This document shows, piece by piece, positions 1 through 11,407 of a stretch of 64,000 bases of DNA. A program made the position numbers and the translations under genes. The stretch comes from Hydrangea macrophylla (Eukaryota; Streptophyta; Magnoliopsida; Cornales; Hydrangeaceae): assembly GCA_033977485.1 (NCBI GenBank), contig CM066995.1:52513162-52577161 (forward strand), given 5' to 3'. The notes under the pieces were generated by a model. The model saw only the letters and a list, made by a program, of their open reading frames with translations. It was not told where the DNA came from and ran no database searches. The stretch's first letter is position 1; every line of letters begins with the position of its first letter.

Positions 1-391
1 TGCCTACGTACCTTCGAGTAGGGATCATGTCCAACGTAGTTCGGGCCATGGTAAAAAAGAAGCGGGTTGATTTTTAGGTAGGTGGGGTGACCGAACCGTT
101 GTGGTTCCCTACGTATCCCCGAGCGGGAATCAGGTCAAGCGTAGTTCAAGGCAAGGCTTGAAGGAAATTGGTTTGATTATGATGGTGTTGACCGAACCGA
201 TGTGGTTGCCTACGTATCCCCGAGTGGGAATCAGGTCGAGCGTAGTTCAAGGCAAGGCTGGAAGGAAATTGGTTTGATTATGATGGTGTTGACCGAACCG
301 ATGTGGTTGCCTACGTATCCCCGAGTGGGAATCAGGTCGAGCGTAGTTCAAGGCAAGGCTTGAAGGAAATTGGTTGAGGGTTTTTCAAACC
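1..391. repeat. Tandem repeat, about 101-bp unit, nearly 4 copies
   Basis: The landmark GACCGAACCG recurs at 89, 190 and 291, giving an exact 101-bp period. A more diverged copy starts at position 1. Each unit carries a TGCCTACGTATCC-like segment and an ACGTAGTTC-like (cGTAGTTCaag) segment. The array fades at about 391 and may continue left of the window. It lies in the leader of the Tat-like element. Confidence 0.85.
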
Positions 392-1638
392 AATCGTCAA
401 AGAAGTTCAAACTTGAGCCACTTGTGGTAGCTTTGAATAAAAGGATTCAGTTTCAATCTCCCCTTCTTTTCTTTTTCTTTTTTTCTTTTTGTTTTGAGGA
501 TTGATCCTTTTCACTTTCGCCTAGCCAGTCAATTTTGCTCTTTAATGTAGTCGATTCTTATGAGATCTTTCAATCGCAATCTCAGAATCCCAGAATGTGC
601 ATGTCAGCTCTCGGAATTTATTTGTGGTCATTATGTGCCTTTTGAAATGTGATCTTGGCACGTTCTTAAGATGTATCTTGAAGCGTATGATTCTCTCATT
701 TGTTTCATCAAAATTTTCTCCAACCTTTTGACTGGCTAGGGCCAGATTTTGGAAATCAACACCTTTTTCAGCTCTAACTTTTGCCTAGGTGCCCTTTCGG
801 GTTTTCAACCTAGCGAGCTTTTTCTTTTCTTTTCTTTTCTTTTCTTCTTTTTCTTTTTTTGTTTTTTTGTTTTTTTTGTTTTTTGAAAGTGGAGATGAAA
901 CTCACTGAAATATTTGGCTACCATCAGGGGCTAAGTTTGCATTGCTTTCAATCGGACAGATTGCGTGGCTCCCAATTGGATTGGGTTTAAGGCTTCGAAA
1001 TGGTGGAAAAAGGGTGTTGGGCAAGCCCCAAGTCAGTTTCAAGTATGTCTTTTCAAGATTAAGGCAAGAGCATCTTAAAATTCTTAAAGTAAGACTATTC
1101 AATTCTTGGCTCTTCATCGGTGTCGGCGCAAAATTGACTTTGACCTTTCAGGATTTTTGAGTAAAAAAATTACCCTTTTTTTTTAGCACAGTAATATCCA
1201 TGGTAATTTGAAAAGTAACACTTCATTTCAGCGATTCATGCATCTATGACTAAACACATCAGATTAGGCAAAATGAGACTTCATTCCATCAGTAGAGAAG
1301 GATTACAGACTCATTAACAACTCGATGACAAACAAACTCAACCACAAGAATAAACATACAACAGACTCGACTAGACTCTACCTGGTCTCAAATGGAATGT
1401 CACAGTGACTCACTTATTCTTTTTATTTCTCTTTTTTTTTTTAAAGAGCATCTTCATTTGGTTTTCTAGCAAGAGTCCCAAACACCATCACTTCACTTGC
1501 ACAGGTTCAACACTCATGGTCCTCAGCGAAGGGGATCATTTAAACGGATAGGTCAAGGGTTGGTCGAGACCGAGGTGGTGGATTGGATTGGGGTGCGGCG
1601 CATTATCTAAGAGATCCTGAATTGAGTGACGGAGCCTC
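392..1638. other. Retrotransposon leader without recognisable coding sequence
   Basis: The stretch contains pyrimidine-rich tracts (about 460-500 and 825-890) and no conserved protein motif. The short open frames on both strands (902-1160) look like chance frames. It is read as part of the minus-strand Tat-like element. Confidence 0.5.
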
Positions 1639-1743
1639 TTACAGTTGTCGGAACTCTTCCATAAATTTCAGAACTTGAGTCAGCCGATCTGACTGTTGAT
1701 TGATTAATTCAGTGACCTTGGCTTCCAAAGTTTCCTGATTCAT
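1639..1743 (-). CDS. Small ORF, possible remnant of a Gag N-terminus in the Tat-like element
   Basis: A 34-codon frame reads from an ATG at 1743 down to a stop at 1639. It begins MNQETLEAKV and ends with KFMEEFRQL. The frame is open for a further 33 codons upstream of that ATG. The product is short, charged and helix-prone, with a leucine pattern compatible with a coiled coil. It lies about 1.4 kb downstream of the PBS in element orientation, where a gag start would be plausible. I do not recognise a domain; chance is a real alternative. Confidence 0.2.
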   Translation of the reverse strand: MNQETLEAKVTELINQQSDRLTQVLKFMEEFRQL

Positions 1744-2151
1744 GTTGAATTTTCTCGGCGGACTGATTCTAACCAAATGACTGTTCGAACTTCTGACCCA
1801 GGATGGGGATCTCAGTGGCTGATTTTGGGAATCTATAATGACCTATAGATTCGAGAGGAATGTATCAGATTTTGATAGTGATGACTAGAGAGACAATGAC
1901 AGTGATGTTAAGGAAGATGGACTGAATTATATACAGACTGACTGAGATAGTGTGCCCAGCCTGATGAGAATGGTGCATGCACATGAGACAAGCATGCGGA
2001 TGCAAGCCCTAATCTATATGATGCCCCTACTTCTAACATATAGCAGTTAAACAAATAAGGTCCTAGCCATACAGAGTGTGCTAGCCTTACTTTCCAGTAT
2101 GATCACCAGGGGATAACAGGGATTTCCGGGATACTTTGGGAATTTCGAATA

Positions 2152-2580
2152 GAGTTTCTGGGAGAAACATGGGTTTGGAAGATTCGGAGAAATTTCTAGA
2201 AGTCATTTGAGTTTCTAGAAGAAATAAGGATTTCTGGTTGATTTGGACTGAGCTTCTAGGAGAAACTAGTATTTTGGGTATTTATGATAAATATGGATAG
2301 AGTTTCCAGGGGAAACAAGTATATCTGGGCATTTCTGGGTGATTTGGGCAGAGATGCTGGGATTTTTGGAGAATCTGGGAGATTTGGGCAGAGCTTCTGG
2401 GAAAACAGGTACTTTGGATATTTCTAGGAAATTTGGATAGAGTTTCTGGGAGATAGGACAGAGTTTCTGGGAGAAACTGGTATATCTGGGAAATCAAGGA
2501 GATTTAGACAGAGTTTCTGGAAAAAAACTGGTTAATATGGTTATATCTGGGATATCTGGACAGAGTTTCTGGGAGGGACA
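2152..2580. repeat. Degenerate minisatellite, about 50-bp unit, roughly 9 copies
   Basis: The landmark GAGTTTCTGGGAGAAA, with variants, recurs at about 2152, 2209, 2250, 2300, 2351, 2391, 2440, 2461, 2511 and 2563. Most intervals are 49-52 bp, with some of 40-41, one of 57 and one of 21. Each unit also carries a TATCTGGGA-like segment. It sits in the leader of the Tat-like element. Confidence 0.8.
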
Positions 2581-3184
2581 GGTTATGATAGTGATCATAC
2601 TGTCTAGCTAGTTTTCATACTCCTATGTCCTAGGACCAACAAACAAGGTTTGCGGTGTATATCTTTGTGAACATGGAGCAGACATCCTTGTCATGGTGCC
2701 TAGGCAGGTCAACTCAATGTGATCACATGTGAGTGATTGCCTTGGGGATCATAAGAAAGAGGTTCTACTCTATGCCACATAAGCGTCTATACCGCGCAGG
2801 TAATCCCGCCAGGGCATACAGCAGTTATATCACATTGTCCTATCTGAAAAGATAAATGAACAGTCCTATGAAAGGTTCTACAGGAATCTATATGCAAAGA
2901 CTGGGTTTAGTCAAAGAGGTCCGTTGACGAGAGTTCCAATATACCGTCAGGGAGACAGTACGAAGGTTTTTACTCTTTTTGATATACCTTGGAAGGTACA
3001 GTATCAACGGTGACTTGTGCCCTGGCACAGCAAGACCTGAACAATGTCAGCGCCGCGTTTTAGACACAGTCGGAGGGGGGAAATGCAAGAGTGCAATGCG
3101 GTGAACCAAACACAGTAAAAAGATGATTTTAAGGATGCTTCTTATGAGTCAAACCTCTGTATTATTTTGTTTTAAAATAAAAAT

Positions 3185-3201
3185 CCCCAGTGGAGTCGCC
3201 A
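3185..3201 (-). promoter_or_regulatory. Primer-binding site of the Tat-like element
   Basis: On the minus strand the sequence is TGGCGACTCCACTGGGG, three bases downstream of the LTR end. This matches the PBS type known from plant Tat/Ogre elements, thought to pair with the 3' end of a tRNA (Arg has been proposed for that lineage). It fixes the element as minus strand and the LTR at 3205-6472 as its 5' LTR. Confidence 0.75.
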
Positions 3202-3204
3202 GAA

Positions 3205-6200
3205 TGTGGATACCGGGATTCCACCGCTTTGTTTGCTTTTGAAACTTGTTTTTTTGAAAAAGGAAAAGAAAAGGGTCTGTTGAAAACAGATACAGAACCG
3301 CCACTTGGTCTTTAAGGTACCAAGAAACCTAATTTGACTCACCCAAATGGATAAAGGGCACCGGTCCTTCATAACCAAAGAACTTGGCTCGGGGTTTTGG
3401 TACGAGAGAGGAAAGAGCCTTTGTCGCGACTAAAACACCCTCAACTCGCCCCGTCTTTCGACGGGCCTCAATTAGCATCCAAATAATCATCTTATACTAT
3501 ATATGATTCGGCAATTAATACTATGATAGTATATTACATCACATAAGAAAATTTGAAAATGGAAGATCTAAAGATAAGATATCATTCATAAGATCTAAGC
3601 CAAATATCACACAATGCAAAGTGAAAGATCACACAAATAAACCTAGGAAAAATCGTCTATCATGTATCAAATAATCAAGACTTCCTAATCTAAAGGGGGA
3701 CATGAATTGTTCTTGAAACAAATAAACAAAGAAATCCAAATATGCTTAGCAAACTAGTATGATGCATGTTAATCTTTGAGAAAAGAAGACCTCTCAATCC
3801 CCGGGATGGATGAGAAAGGATGATTAGATCGGGGGAAGCATGAACGTGTGATCAAGTTCATTCCTTATAATCTTCTTAGATTAGGAGCCATGAAGGCCCC
3901 CAAATCTTGCATGGATGCAATGTATGTATCTATAATGTGCCAAGGTTGTAGAGTGCTTTGTGTTCATGGATTCCTAGAATGACTTAGAAGTCTAGAATCT
4001 GTATGGATGAATGAATGAAATCAACATGGGATATGTACAAATGTAGTATGAACTACTTCCTAAGATATGAACTAATTTGGAATGCATATAAGCATCAAAT
4101 CAAAGAATGAAAGTTAAAAGGTGCTTGCTGTGAATAGTGGACAGAACAGTAACATGATCTTGTAAAAATGGAAAGGAGGGGTTAGGAATGTTTTCAATGC
4201 ATGCTTTTTTATGGAGAGGTTCCTTATTGTGTCTAAAACACAATGCAAAAATCCAATCTTTAATACCTATCACAGATTGAGAGAAATCATATGAACAACA
4301 GAGGTCACTCAGAAACAGAGTCCGTACTGTCGACTGAAATGTTGAAAAATCTTAGAAAATGAAAACGAGTGATCTAGAGGCCCATTTTATAAATAATGTT
4401 CCCAAAGACATTTAAATTTAAGGGAAAAATAAGTTGGGACCACCCCTTTTGAAAAATATTTCTGAAACAGAAGTTGGAAGTTAGTCAAGCTGTTGTGACA
4501 GCAGAGGCAGAATGTCTGGAAGGAATGTTTGGGCCCAAATGGACCATTTTCAAGTACTTCCAAGTCAAACCAAAAATCATGGGTGTTCTCCAATTAGTTG
4601 GGAAGATTTTCCAAGTGGCCTTGCATCTATATGTTGAGTATTGAGTTCTAGAGAAATCTTTGAACTCAGCTCACTCACTGTTTTGACTCACTATTTTGAA
4701 AATTTTGGGGAAAATAAGGTTTTCTTTCTTGAAATCAAAATGAGAGGGATTGAGGGGGGTTTTGAAGTAGAGGTTTTGAAAGTGTATTTTCAATACTCAA
4801 TAAAGATTACAACCACTTAAAATGCCAACATTCAACTCATCATCAAGAACCTCCAAGATTGTTGGAGAGACTTATTTCTATTTGAGCATAACTTCAATAC
4901 ACTTCAAGGAGACCTTGGAGGTATTGAAATTATGATCATCATCTATCAAACATGTTTTTGAGGTCAAGAGCTACTATCCATAAGGATTCACTTACCCCAA
5001 ACTTCATGTCATCATTTAGATGATGATGAACTAGTAAGTAAAATAAAGAAAATCAAAAAGAAATGAGGTGAGAAGAGATAAACAATGAATAAACAAGCAA
5101 GTAGATAATGATCAATAGATGATATTCATGAAGTATTGAACTTGTAGGTTGGTGTTTCACTCATATGTAATGACATTGGACATGGAAGAAGCTTCCACTC
5201 TCTTAAATGCTCACTAAAATGATGGTTGGGTGTATTGAATGTTGAAGTAAATGGGAGTAATGTAGTAAAAACAAAGTTTAGAACTCACTTTTGTTTTGAA
5301 AATCAAAGAAGAAAGCTTCTTTTCTCTCTACTCTAACCTTATCTCTACAACTTTCTCTCCCAAACATTCTCTAAACTTGCATTTGACTCCCCCCAAAATG
5401 AAGAGCAATGGGGGGTTTATATAGGCCAACTTGGGGTGGTTTTGGGGTTTTAGAAGTATTCCCATTGGTCCCAAACATCTGAAATCATGAAACTACATCG
5501 TTTTGGTTTTTAATTAATCAAAATGGGACCACAAAACAAATTACAAAAACACACTATTCTAGAGGGGAGTGCCACGACGGCACTGGGCCAGTGCCGCGGC
5601 GGCAGTGCTCCTCCCTCGTCCAGATAATGCTGTTTAGGCCCCCTGAGGTTCCGGTATTCGCGTAAAGGCCCTATTTCGTCCGAAATTCACAAAAAATGCG
5701 TACAAACTCCAAACTGAGGTTGTGATATACCGTTGGAAAGGTAATGGAGTCTACTTTACATAAAAAATAGTTCGGAGATAGGTCACTTTGAAAAGTTTTG
5801 CGGTATTCGCGATAAAAGCCGATTTGATCGCCTTTTTCGCCTTCGGAAATTCAAAATAAATTCGTTTTAAATCCAGGAATTATGTGTGATATACCGTTGG
5901 AAAGCTATTGAACTCTAGTATCCATGAAAAATATTTGAAAATTGTTTCGGTGTCCCGATTCCAAAGTCAAATTCTGGTCAAGCGGGTCAAACCTGGGATT
6001 CCCGGGATTTTCTGGGAACCTCTCGGAGCTCCCAGGAGCTGACGTTTTCGCTCGATTTTTTTTTAAAACTCATTTTAATATTTCCCACATGACCCAGAAT
6101 GATTCCGGTGAATTTGGACGATTTCAGTCAAACTTGGTCAAACCTTGGTCAAACCTGGTCAAACCTTGGTCAAACCGGTCAACAGGGACTTTCCGGGAAC

Positions 6201-6472
6201 TTTCGGGACTTCTGGGGGTCTCTGGGAGCTGACGATTTCATCCGATTTTACTTAAAAACTCATTTTATCACTTTGTTTACGACGTAGCATGTTCCCAGAA
6301 CTTTTGGTCCAAATCTGGGACTTTTCGGGCTTTCAGGGGTATTTTGGTCATTCCGAGCATTCTGAGAGATAGAGCTGACTTCCAAGAGTCCTTTTGAGTC
6401 TTTTACGATCATTGTGAACCACCAAGCTATGGGTCTCCTAAATCTGATAGCCGACAAAATGGGGTGTCTACA
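3205..6472 (-). repeat. 5' LTR of the Tat-like element (3268 bp)
   Basis: In element orientation it starts TGTAGACACCCC and ends GGTATCCACA, so both ends carry the TG...CA dinucleotides. A TATA-like TATATAAA lies at 5423-5416, which would put transcription start near 5390, with U3 about 1.1 kb and R-U5 about 2.2 kb. Short ORFs inside (for example 5942-6827) have no domain support. Confidence 0.75.
5416..5423 (-). promoter_or_regulatory. Putative TATA box in the Tat-like LTR
   Basis: TATATAAA on the minus strand, followed in element orientation by a C-rich stretch. It is the best core-promoter candidate in this LTR. The call is by motif and position only. Confidence 0.45.
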
Positions 6473-9400
6473 GGACAACATCTTGGAGGATTCAATGATG
6501 AAAAGTACCCCGTGGAAAGTACTGGATTCCACACAATCGAAAGATCGAACTTCGGAAAGTGACTCAAGCTTAGAAAAGCCCTTTTTCATGGACAAATCCC
6601 TATTTCTTCAAAATCATCTCTCAGAATTCATATTCTCTTTGGGTTATATGAACATTAAGTGTTCTAAACATAGTATTCTAGATATCCAGAGATTCAACTT
6701 TAAAAAAAAGTTCAAAATCAACGCACAATTTAAAGCAATTTTAAAAAAGACGTCGTCTGATTTCAAAAAGACGACGAAAGTTTTGGAGGACTTCCGGGCT
6801 TCAATTGGACTTCAATTCTCATTTTAAAACCTCCTAAAATATTTTTATACTGAAATTCAACTCAATAGCTTTCCAACGATATGTAAAGGGACGATTTTGG
6901 ACACTAAAAAGCATTTTTACAAAAATCTGGAAAAGCAGTGCACTTGAAACTTGAAATAGGGCCAGTGGGTGACCAGAGGAGCAAGAAAACCCTTTTCTGC
7001 TATCTGAAAATCCTGTTTTAACCCTATAACTTAAGTGCTAAGTCTTCAAAGCTCTATATATAGATCCATATGAGATCATCTTTGACACACAAGAGATAGA
7101 TAAGAGAGTACATACAAGGGAATATACAAGATATAGAGGAATATACTTAGAATTCAAGAGAGATTTCAAGAGAATAGAAGTGAATTATGAATTAAAACTT
7201 TCTAAACTAACATCAAGATAATTAGATTAGAGATTTTTGACACCAATTGCCTCCCTCAACTTCCATGGATGAGTGCTTGAAGAACACTTAAAGAACACTT
7301 ATAGAAGAAGATCTTCAAATCAACTTTGATTGCAAAATTGAGATTCCTCTAAGAGGTGAACACTGTAATTCATCTCTAATTCCTATTTTACATATTTAGA
7401 TCTAAAATATTTGTATCTAGCTTAGTTTTATATGTTAGAACACTCATCTTCTTCATCTCTTGTTCTTCACACAGTCACATAACTAGATCCAAATCTCTTT
7501 GATTTTGTTGATAATTCATAATTAGAGATTGATTTTCAATTTTGATTTCCTTTTTCTATTCTAGTTTTAGATTCATGCATACATAATTATATATATATGT
7601 ATCTATTTTTAATTCTATGATGGTTTAGAAGTATGATCTATGAGAGCGATGATTCCTATGTTCATACCCATCTCTTCATTATTTCTGTCACCTAGAATTC
7701 CTATTGAAATTCATCTCCAATAGGATATTTGTAAGTCCCTTTGATCCATGATCTAAATTTCTTCATAAAACTTGAGGGCTAAATTGATTGAAAATCATGA
7801 TAGTCAAGTAGATCTATGAATTTGATCTCTCAAATAAGCTTCAACCAACACCTAAGATAATTTCACCACACTTTAAAATGAACTATTCAAAATTCAGCAA
7901 AACAGATTGGTATTGTCCATAAGATTTAGTCCATCAAAACCTGTAGTTTGATGGATTTCAAATTTCTGGGTAAATTTTGATGAATTATCTTTCATCTAGT
8001 CCGTTTTGAGAACTTCTAGGATTTATATGCTATTTTTATAAATTGTTAAGAAATCGGTTGACAGATTTGAACATAGTCTCTTCGTACTTGAATTTCAAAA
8101 AATCTATAATAGTTATCGATGTTCCGCTTTTTGGGGATGATTCCTAACTCATGTATCTATATGCTGATGTAAAAGCGTGAGCATACGATCGAGTAAAGAT
8201 CGCTTTCTAAGTGTTTGAAGTTGATACAACTATTCTGGAATTTTCTAAATTTAATACAAGTATGATTATGTATACAAAATGGTCATACCTTGATCACTCA
8301 ACAAATTAATGAATAAAACTTGGTTTAGAAATCATCTAGGATAAATGGATGAGAGGTCAAAAGCTTAGATCTACTTGATTAACACGATTCATGAATTTCT
8401 ATTATGCTTCTATTGTAATTTACATTTCTTTTTCAAATGATACCAAAATTCTAGAATAACAGAGTCTGTTTGAAATAATTTTTTAGAGACCTTAAGATCA
8501 TGACATATCCATGGGATTATTTTTGTCATAAACTACAATGAAATAGCTTTCTTTTGACACCAATTAGAGCTTCACATGATTTTTGTAGATTTAATTATGT
8601 TTTTACAAGGACAGTGAGCAGTCATGATCCACTGTACCCAAGACTCTTATTTCTCAAACTTCAAAAAAAGTAAAGAGGTTCTACTTTTTGGAGAAGTTCC
8701 CTAAGACATGTATCTAACTTTTTGTAAAAGAGTTTTAACCCAGCTCATGTTTAAGACCACTTTTGATAGGATTCATTAGAGGTTGCTGAATCTGGAAATT
8801 TGATTGATGACATTTTCTACTTGCTTTTCATGCATGTCATATGTTTGCTTGTGTTTTTGCAATGCTTGGGTATTCTTTGGTGTCTTAATGCAAAGAATTG
8901 AATGTCGTGGACCTGGACTTCAATTTGTGAGCTTGCCTCGTCTACATGTGGCTTAGTGCCCATGTATCGTGTACCTTCTGGTCCTTCTCTATCCTTTCTC
9001 TTAGAATTTTCTAGGTTTACAACTTTATTTCAATGACACAAATTCTTTTAGGATAGTCTCCGTTTATATGACTATTTGTTAGAGATATCTTATCTAGGAT
9101 TGTTGCATGATTGCATTACACATTTCCATTTCTTTTCACTTTTGCGACTCCGCTAAAGTCAACCCAATGTAAGTCTTCTTGTTCCGTTTTGTATATCATG
9201 ACATGTTTCCTTTATTTACATCAGTCCCAGGCGGGAATAGCCACTGTGTGTATACTTCTCTCTCATATTGATTTTATCTCTTGAAATGATTTTCATTAGA
9301 TGTTCCCTTTTGACATGTATATATTATCTAGTATGTTTGAGGAAACAACACCAATTATGAATTAAAAATAAGGATATTTGAATCAAGGCCTACCATTCGG

Positions 9401-9682
9401 TAGAGCGAGGAGGGGGTGCTTTAGTCTGGCTTGGGCTCCTTCCCCTCTCATACCAAGACCCTCGAACCTAGTTTCTGGTAATGAAGGGCGAGTAACCTTA
9501 TTCAATTTTGGGCGAGTCAAACTTGGGTTTCCTAATTCTCGATAAAAAAATTAGGTGGCGACTCTTTGTCTCTAGGACCACATAAGGAAGTCCTAGTTTT
9601 TCCTGAAGTGTGCTCCTTGGGATCCGTCCTGGGTCACTATCAAGGGAAGATGCCAGGACCTCATCCGAGCGCACGTGTCCAC
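6473..9682 (+). repeat. Second Tat/Ogre-like LTR, partial, plus strand
   Basis: Its last 300 bp resemble the end of the 3205-6472 LTR read on the other strand. They share, in the same order, a CTCTCATACCAAGACCC-like segment, a GGTAATGAAGGGC-like segment, GGGCGAGTCAAA, a diverged GTGGCGACTC, and a terminal GTGTCCACA. Near 6863 CTTTCCAACGATAT also has a counterpart in the other LTR. A TATA box (TATATATAG) lies at 7054-7062. No TG start is visible, so the left part was probably cut off when the minus-strand element inserted at 6472/6473. No PBS follows 9682, so it is a 3' or solo LTR. Confidence 0.55.
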
Positions 9683-11407
9683 AGTTTGTAATAAGGATAA
9701 CTGTAATAGATAAAAGTTATTATTTTGTTTCAAGGCGGCTTGTGCCTTTAGTAACCCCGTGCTGTAATAATTATTAATTTGGTAAAATTTTGTAAGCCTT
9801 GATTGTTCCACTCTGATTTTATATTACAATATTGTTTGACGTTTGGGACGGAATCGATCCATCAAACTGTCATGACCTACAGGTCCATAAAGGAAATTAA
9901 ACGCTTTCCATATTTATTCTACATTGGGGCGTGACATCGGGAATGAATAGTTCCCGTTTATAGTCCCGAAGATATACTTTGTTAGCCCATTTCATTTAGT
10001 TATTAGTTGTTTTTTAATAAGTATTCTATATTTTGCAAGTTTTGGAGCTTTAACTTGAAAATGCACTAAAACCCAATGATTAGTGGCTTTGGAAGACATT
10101 CTGAGCTCAAAAGGTGATCTGGTGAAAGCTGAATGCAGTAGCAGCCTCGGTAAATTACATTTTTGACAAAGAATACTTCAGATTTAAAAAAAAAATCTAG
10201 AGATATAAAATGTAGATCTTCGATTAACGAACACGTGGGCGTAGATGACGAGTCAATTCGAGGTTTGAGCAAAAAGTTATTACAATTCTACAAAAGGTAA
10301 GCAGTGTAGTGAAAGGTACCTCGCGCGAGCGAGTTGCGTGAGCGACATGTGAAAAACCAAAAATGCGTATTTCGTCAAATTAAAGCGCCTAGTGAAGGTA
10401 GTTTGTGCATACGATGTCCAGAAATGTAAATACGATAGTTTTAGTGCGATAAAGCTTAGAAAAGCCTCCGAATCCTTCCAAAATCTATATAAATCATATT
10501 CTAAATCAATTTTGGGATTAGACAACATTATACACATCCGTATACAACAAAAAACTTCAACCATTGGAGAGAGGGAAGCAAGGAAAAGAAGAAGAAGACC
10601 AAGGATTCCCATGGCCATCAACCTCTTGCCGTTCATCGCTTCTATGGCCACTTAGACCTATATCTAGGGTTTCAATGAAACCCTATCCAAGTAATAGGGT
10701 GCTATTTATGTTTTTTCTTTTAGATTTATTATGTGTAGATGAAGATTACATATTCAGAGGATTTTAATTAATAAAATCGTTCTTCTATTGATTAAATCAT
10801 TACTTTCAAAATCTATCCTTGTCTTAGATCTATTTTGAATGTGATGTGCTCAATGATATATATTTGCTGTGCTTGTATGGATTGTTTACATGTACTGGTG
10901 CTTAGTTTAATTGTGATATCAAGTAGTCATGCGTAGGGAAGACGGAGTGTGCCACAACCCTAGTTTAGTGTGAGACACTTCGTGCCAACAAAAGATGAAT
11001 TATGTTGATACTTGAATCGTAGTTATCTTCTTGACGGAGCAATTGGGCTTTTAGCTACAATTCCCCATTATCATCCAACGTAATAAGCTAATTGAATGCA
11101 TAGATACCCCTATTATGAAGCTAGTGGTGGATTTGCAATCCTAGGTTTAATACACATATTTATCAAAACAACTTTTAATTGCTTTCATAGTTTTTATTTT
11201 CATTGCTCTTAGTTTAATTTAAATCAAAATCAAAATTCTATTTTCTTAATTAACTAGGTTTCGATTTTAAAATTAAAGTGCTTTAGTATTTTAAACTCTG
11301 TGGGTTCGACCTCTACTTCCACAATACAAATCTTTTAAAGTAGAGTATACTTTTTATCTTGATTCTGACAAGATCACTATGCCAGCCCCAAATTAATGCA
11401 ATAGAGA
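9683..11407. other. Non-coding Gypsy-LTR-like debris
   Basis: No credible gene. The segment ending GGGGCGTGACA at 9937 reads on the minus strand as TGTCACGCCCC, a common Gypsy LTR start, and suggests an LTR fragment at about 9683-9937. The segment 9938-11330 ends with TGTGGGTTCGACCTC, a phrase typical of the 3' end of Athila-type LTRs, and contains an AGGGTTTCAATGAAACCCT hairpin near 10668. Boundaries are not resolved. Confidence 0.35.

Larger units (their letters stand above)
1..6472 (-). mobile_element. Tat/Ogre-like Ty3/Gypsy retrotransposon, 5' part only (5' LTR, PBS, leader)
   Basis: On the minus strand the order is a 3.27-kb LTR (6472 down to 3205), a primer-binding site (3201-3185), then about 3.2 kb of leader running off the left edge. 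No protease, RT or integrase is visible, so the coding part must lie left of the window. Assignment to Tat/Ogre rests on the very long LTR, its TGTAGACACCCC start, a PBS of TGGCGACTCC type, and a long leader with tandem arrays, all known traits of that lineage. The five bases outside the LTR (6473-6477, ggaca) would be one target-site duplication; its partner is not in the window. Confidence 0.7.

Noticed and set aside
5942..6827. ORFs of 96-137 codons around the Tat LTR boundary
   Set aside because: One crosses the LTR end at 6472, so it joins unrelated sequences; the others are repeats of a short VKPWSN phrase inside U3.
9550..9566. GTGGCGACTC as a possible primer-binding site
   Set aside because: It lies about 120 bp inside the LTR end, and the other Tat LTR has a degraded version at the same internal place. 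The true PBS is at 3185-3201.
10280..10767. Overlapping ORFs of 67-123 codons as a possible host gene
   Set aside because: They overlap on opposite strands, lack domains and lie in LTR-like sequence containing the phrases of an Athila-type LTR.
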